Source: Gammaproteobacteria bacterium (GTDB lineage Bacteria > Pseudomonadota > Gammaproteobacteria > Arenicellales > Poriferihabitantaceae). From it: DNA of 8,574 nt. This document shows, one piece after another, positions 7,326-8,574 of this stretch (position 1 is the first letter of the stretch; each line of letters begins with the position of its first letter). Under the pieces are notes generated by a model. The model was not told where the DNA came from, searched no databases, and was given only the letters and a program-made list of their open reading frames with translations. The position numbers and the translations under genes were made by a program. The stretch is taken from NCBI GenBank assembly GCA_024679435.1, contig JAIBDK010000082.1, positions 1-8,574 of the forward strand, written 5' to 3'.

Positions 7326-7350
7326 CGGCTAAAATCTAACGGCTAAAATA
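7315..7350 (+). repeat. 14-base tandem repeat, about 2.6 copies, across the bepA stop
   Basis: CTAAAATCTAGCGG (7315-7328) is followed at once by CTAAAATCTAACGG (7329-7342), 13 of 14 bases identical, then a partial CTAAAATA (7343-7350). The bepA TAG stop lies in the first copy. This looks like slippage duplication of the gene end. Confidence 0.7.
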
Positions 7351-7417
7351 ACTTAGAGCCAATTCTGGATATTAACCGAGCCAGCCAAAACAAGTGTCGA
7401 TTGTGAATAAAACGCGG

Positions 7418-7446
7418 TTGACGACCGGTTACTTTTTGACTAAAAC
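7418..7446 (+). promoter_or_regulatory. likely promoter of the soxXYZ-like cluster
   Basis: TTGACG (7418-7423, five of six bases of the -35 consensus) and TAAAAC (7441-7446, four of six of the -10) are 17 bases apart, the best spacing. They lie in the 177-base gap before soxX, about 57 bases upstream of its ATG. A short inverted repeat CGGT-TGACG-ACCG (7416-7428) covers the -35 and could bind a regulator, but its four-base arms are weak evidence. The rest of the gap is AT-rich and shows no gene or clear terminator for bepA. Confidence 0.4.
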
Positions 7447-7502
7447 CATATCTCCTCTCTCCGAGTAATCAACTTTTGTTTCAGGGTCAATCTATTTGCA
7501 GC

Positions 7503-7937
7503 ATGCGCTCTGCTTACATCTTCAGAAGACTGAAGCTGATTGGTATTGCATTTTTATGTAGCCTGATATTGGCACCCCCCATTCAGGCAGCTTCACTTCC
7601 TGATCAAAAACAATGCCGCGGCTTGTGGGATCAGGGTGTTGCTGTGAAACCAGAAATCGAAGGATGGTGTCTTTTCATAGACCAAAAAAAAGGCAATTGC
7701 CTTGCCTGTCACCACGTTGAAACGCCCGGATGGCCCGCTACGTTGGCCCCTGCCGGAAATGCCGGACCCATTCTCACTGACCTGACAAAAACCTATCCCG
7801 ACCGGGATCAGCTGCGAAACATTATTTATGATGCGTCGGCGCAGTTCCCAAATTCGTTTATGCCACTATATGGTAAACACCTTATTCTTGACCAAAATGA
7901 GATAAATCTAATCGTCAAGTTTCTGCTGACATTGTAG
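7503..7937 (+). CDS. soxX: Sulfur-oxidation monoheme cytochrome c SoxX
   Basis: The 144-residue product has a Sec signal peptide (FRRLKLIGIAFLCSLILAPP, cut near QAA-SLPD) and one heme c site, C66-L-A-C69-H70, in the SoxX-type context KKGNCLACH. The later part matches SoxX: NAGPILTDL (86-94), YPDRDQLRNIIYDA (98-111) and NSFMPLYGKHLIL (117-129), where M120 is the expected distal heme ligand, then a final helix ending FLLTL. In the family SoxX pairs with SoxA in the periplasm and attaches thiosulfate oxidatively to the SoxY cysteine, passing electrons to cytochromes. C38 and C56 are additional cysteines that could form a disulfide. The ATG at 7503 starts a normal signal peptide but has no Shine-Dalgarno; an in-frame TTG at 7476 would add nine residues. 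soxY follows after 35 bases. A generic monoheme cytochrome c is possible, but the neighbours favour SoxX. Confidence 0.82.
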   Translation: MRSAYIFRRLKLIGIAFLCSLILAPPIQAASLPDQKQCRGLWDQGVAVKPEIEGWCLFIDQKKGNCLACHHVETPGWPATLAPAGNAGPILTDLTKTYPDRDQLRNIIYDASAQFPNSFMPLYGKHLILDQNEINLIVKFLLTL

Positions 7938-7972
7938 TTTTTTATGATCCACAAATACAACGTAGCATCACA

Positions 7973-8428
7973 ATGAAACGAAGAAGTCTTCTGACCACCG
8001 CAATAAAAACACTACTACCGGCTGTCTCACTGGCGGGACTCTCAACACTGCGCCCCCGGCAAGCCGCCGCCAGTTATCCCGTAGCGGCTTTTCGAAACAA
8101 AAAAGTGGATGCCATTCTTGAAGACTTATTCGAGACCGCACAATCAGGGGAAGACGGCGCAATACTAATCCAGATGCCCCTCGACGCGGAATCCGCTCAG
8201 CGTATTCCGTTCAGAATTACCGCCCGTTATGCTGAAAAAGTTGCGATTCTTGCGGAAGGAAATCAACACCCTCTTATACTCGTTGCGGACACCCGTCAGT
8301 ATCCTCAGGGCGTGTTTTTTGGAACGGTCGACCTCGAACAATCCTGCAACATTACCTGCTATGCCTTTAGGCAGGGTTTTTTGTATAGGAAGTCCAGATG
8401 GGTCAGTCTCCCGGTGCCGGGGTTTTAA
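7973..8428 (+). CDS. soxY: SoxY-like sulfur carrier subunit lacking the C-terminal cysteine arm
   Basis: The 151-residue protein starts with a twin-arginine signal, KRRSLLTT then a hydrophobic stretch and AAA-S near 33. The mature part follows SoxY: AFRNKKVDAILEDL (39-52), ILIQMPLDAESAQRIPFRI (64-82), EKVAILAEGNQHPLIL (88-103) and FLYRKSRWVS (136-145). Canonical SoxY ends GGCGG, whose cysteine carries the sulfur intermediate on SoxYZ in the periplasm. Here the protein ends SLPVPGF and that cysteine is missing. The only cysteines are C125 and C129, in the body of the domain. It lies 35 bases after soxX and three bases before the soxZ-like gene. No ribosome-binding site precedes the ATG; a ten-codon ORF at 7944-7976 ends across it as ATGA. 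Identity as a SoxY homologue is fairly sure, but carrier function is doubtful. Confidence 0.75.
   Translation: MKRRSLLTTAIKTLLPAVSLAGLSTLRPRQAAASYPVAAFRNKKVDAILEDLFETAQSGEDGAILIQMPLDAESAQRIPFRITARYAEKVAILAEGNQHPLILVADTRQYPQGVFFGTVDLEQSCNITCYAFRQGFLYRKSRWVSLPVPGF
8409..8426 (+). other. GC-rich hairpin followed by TTTT at the soxY end
   Basis: CCCG (8410-8413) pairs with CGGG (8418-8421) around a GTGC loop, with a possible T-G closing pair (8409/8422), and four T follow. The stem is short for a terminator. It lies where the GGCGG codons of soxY would be expected. It might lower expression of the next gene, or simply reflect former glycine codons. Confidence 0.35.
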
Positions 8429-8431
8429 GCA

Positions 8432-8574
8432 ATGGATAGTGACACTCTGATTCGGATTGTTGAGCAAGACGGCGGCTTTGATATTGTGTGCTCCATAAAC
8501 CATTCCAAATACAAAGAACTGCACAATCAACCCGGATATATTACCCGAATCCGTTTTGATGTAAATGAAAGCAC
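8432..8574 (+). CDS. soxZ: SoxZ-like protein, N-terminal part, cut by window end
   Basis: Forty-seven codons are visible, beginning MDSDTLIRIVEQDGGFDIVC and running open to the window edge; SoxZ is usually near 100 residues. IRIVEQDGGFDIVCSINH aligns with the family start, where an IRxxxxDG segment leads to xxSHPMETG, and the following ITRIRFDVNES fits the next strand. There is no signal peptide, as expected for SoxZ, which is exported with SoxY. The family's HPMETG is replaced by HSKYKE, and C20 is an unusual cysteine. The gene starts three bases after the soxY stop in the same frame, with GGGG at 8419-8422 as a possible ribosome-binding site, so translation is probably coupled. Position after soxY is much of the support for this call. 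Confidence 0.6.
   Translation, partial: MDSDTLIRIVEQDGGFDIVCSINHSKYKELHNQPGYITRIRFDVNES

Noticed and set aside
7476..7502. TTG start extending soxX by nine residues
   Set aside because: The added residues precede a normal signal peptide and include a cysteine with no family counterpart; the ATG at 7503 is simpler.
8345..8359. C125 and C129 of SoxY as a replacement sulfur site
   Set aside because: They lie in a predicted core strand, not on a flexible end, so there is no support for a carrier role from sequence alone.
8229..8450. Frameshift explanation for the missing soxY cysteine
   Set aside because: The +1 frame does contain a cysteine (SRCRG), but it is not GGCGG and then runs on through the soxZ start to a TGA at 8448-8450; the other frame has alanine at that place. 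A single base error therefore does not give a normal SoxY ending, though read-level checking is still needed.
8165..8530. 121-codon minus-strand open frame across soxY and soxZ
   Set aside because: It is antisense to genes with family matches and has no recognisable motif.

Overview
The window reads as a chromosomal segment of a gammaproteobacterium with about even base composition, and most likely a sulfur-oxidising, possibly carbon-fixing one. Housekeeping genes of gammaproteobacterial type (apaG, argE, rpiA numbered like E. coli RpiA, bepA) are packed tightly. They sit beside a CbbQ/NorQ-family ATPase and the start of a soxXYZ-like thiosulfate-oxidation cluster. No RNA gene, insertion sequence, CRISPR array or phage gene was seen.

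Layout. Bases 1-187 are the C-terminal end of apaG (+). It converges on a two-gene minus-strand unit, argE then a fused folK-folP, read from 2710 down to 257 with 12 bases between the genes. From 2772 everything reads on the plus strand: a short MOSC-domain protein; a 160-base gap with a faint glycine-riboswitch-like stretch; a cbbQ-like AAA+ ATPase; rpiA; a small lipoprotein; the periplasmic protease/chaperone bepA; a 177-base gap with a plausible promoter; then soxX, soxY and a soxZ-like gene cut by the window end.

How the genes fit together. argE makes ornithine for arginine synthesis and folKP makes dihydropteroate for folate. rpiA serves the pentose phosphate pathway and also the Calvin cycle, so its place just after a Rubisco-activase-type ATPase is suggestive. 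No cbbO or norD partner and no Rubisco gene is in view. BepA and the lipoprotein are envelope proteins. The sox genes would form a periplasmic system in which a SoxYZ carrier holds sulfur on a cysteine and SoxX, with SoxA, loads it.

Main surprise. The SoxY homologue ends without the C-terminal GGCGG arm that carries the substrate cysteine, and neither other reading frame nor the single-base shifts I tried restores an intact copy. The following SoxZ-like protein also departs from the family at the HPMETG segment and has a cysteine nearby. The two genes are in the same frame, separated only by TAA and one codon. This is either a decayed or duplicate sox locus or a carrier pair with changed chemistry; the sequence alone cannot decide.
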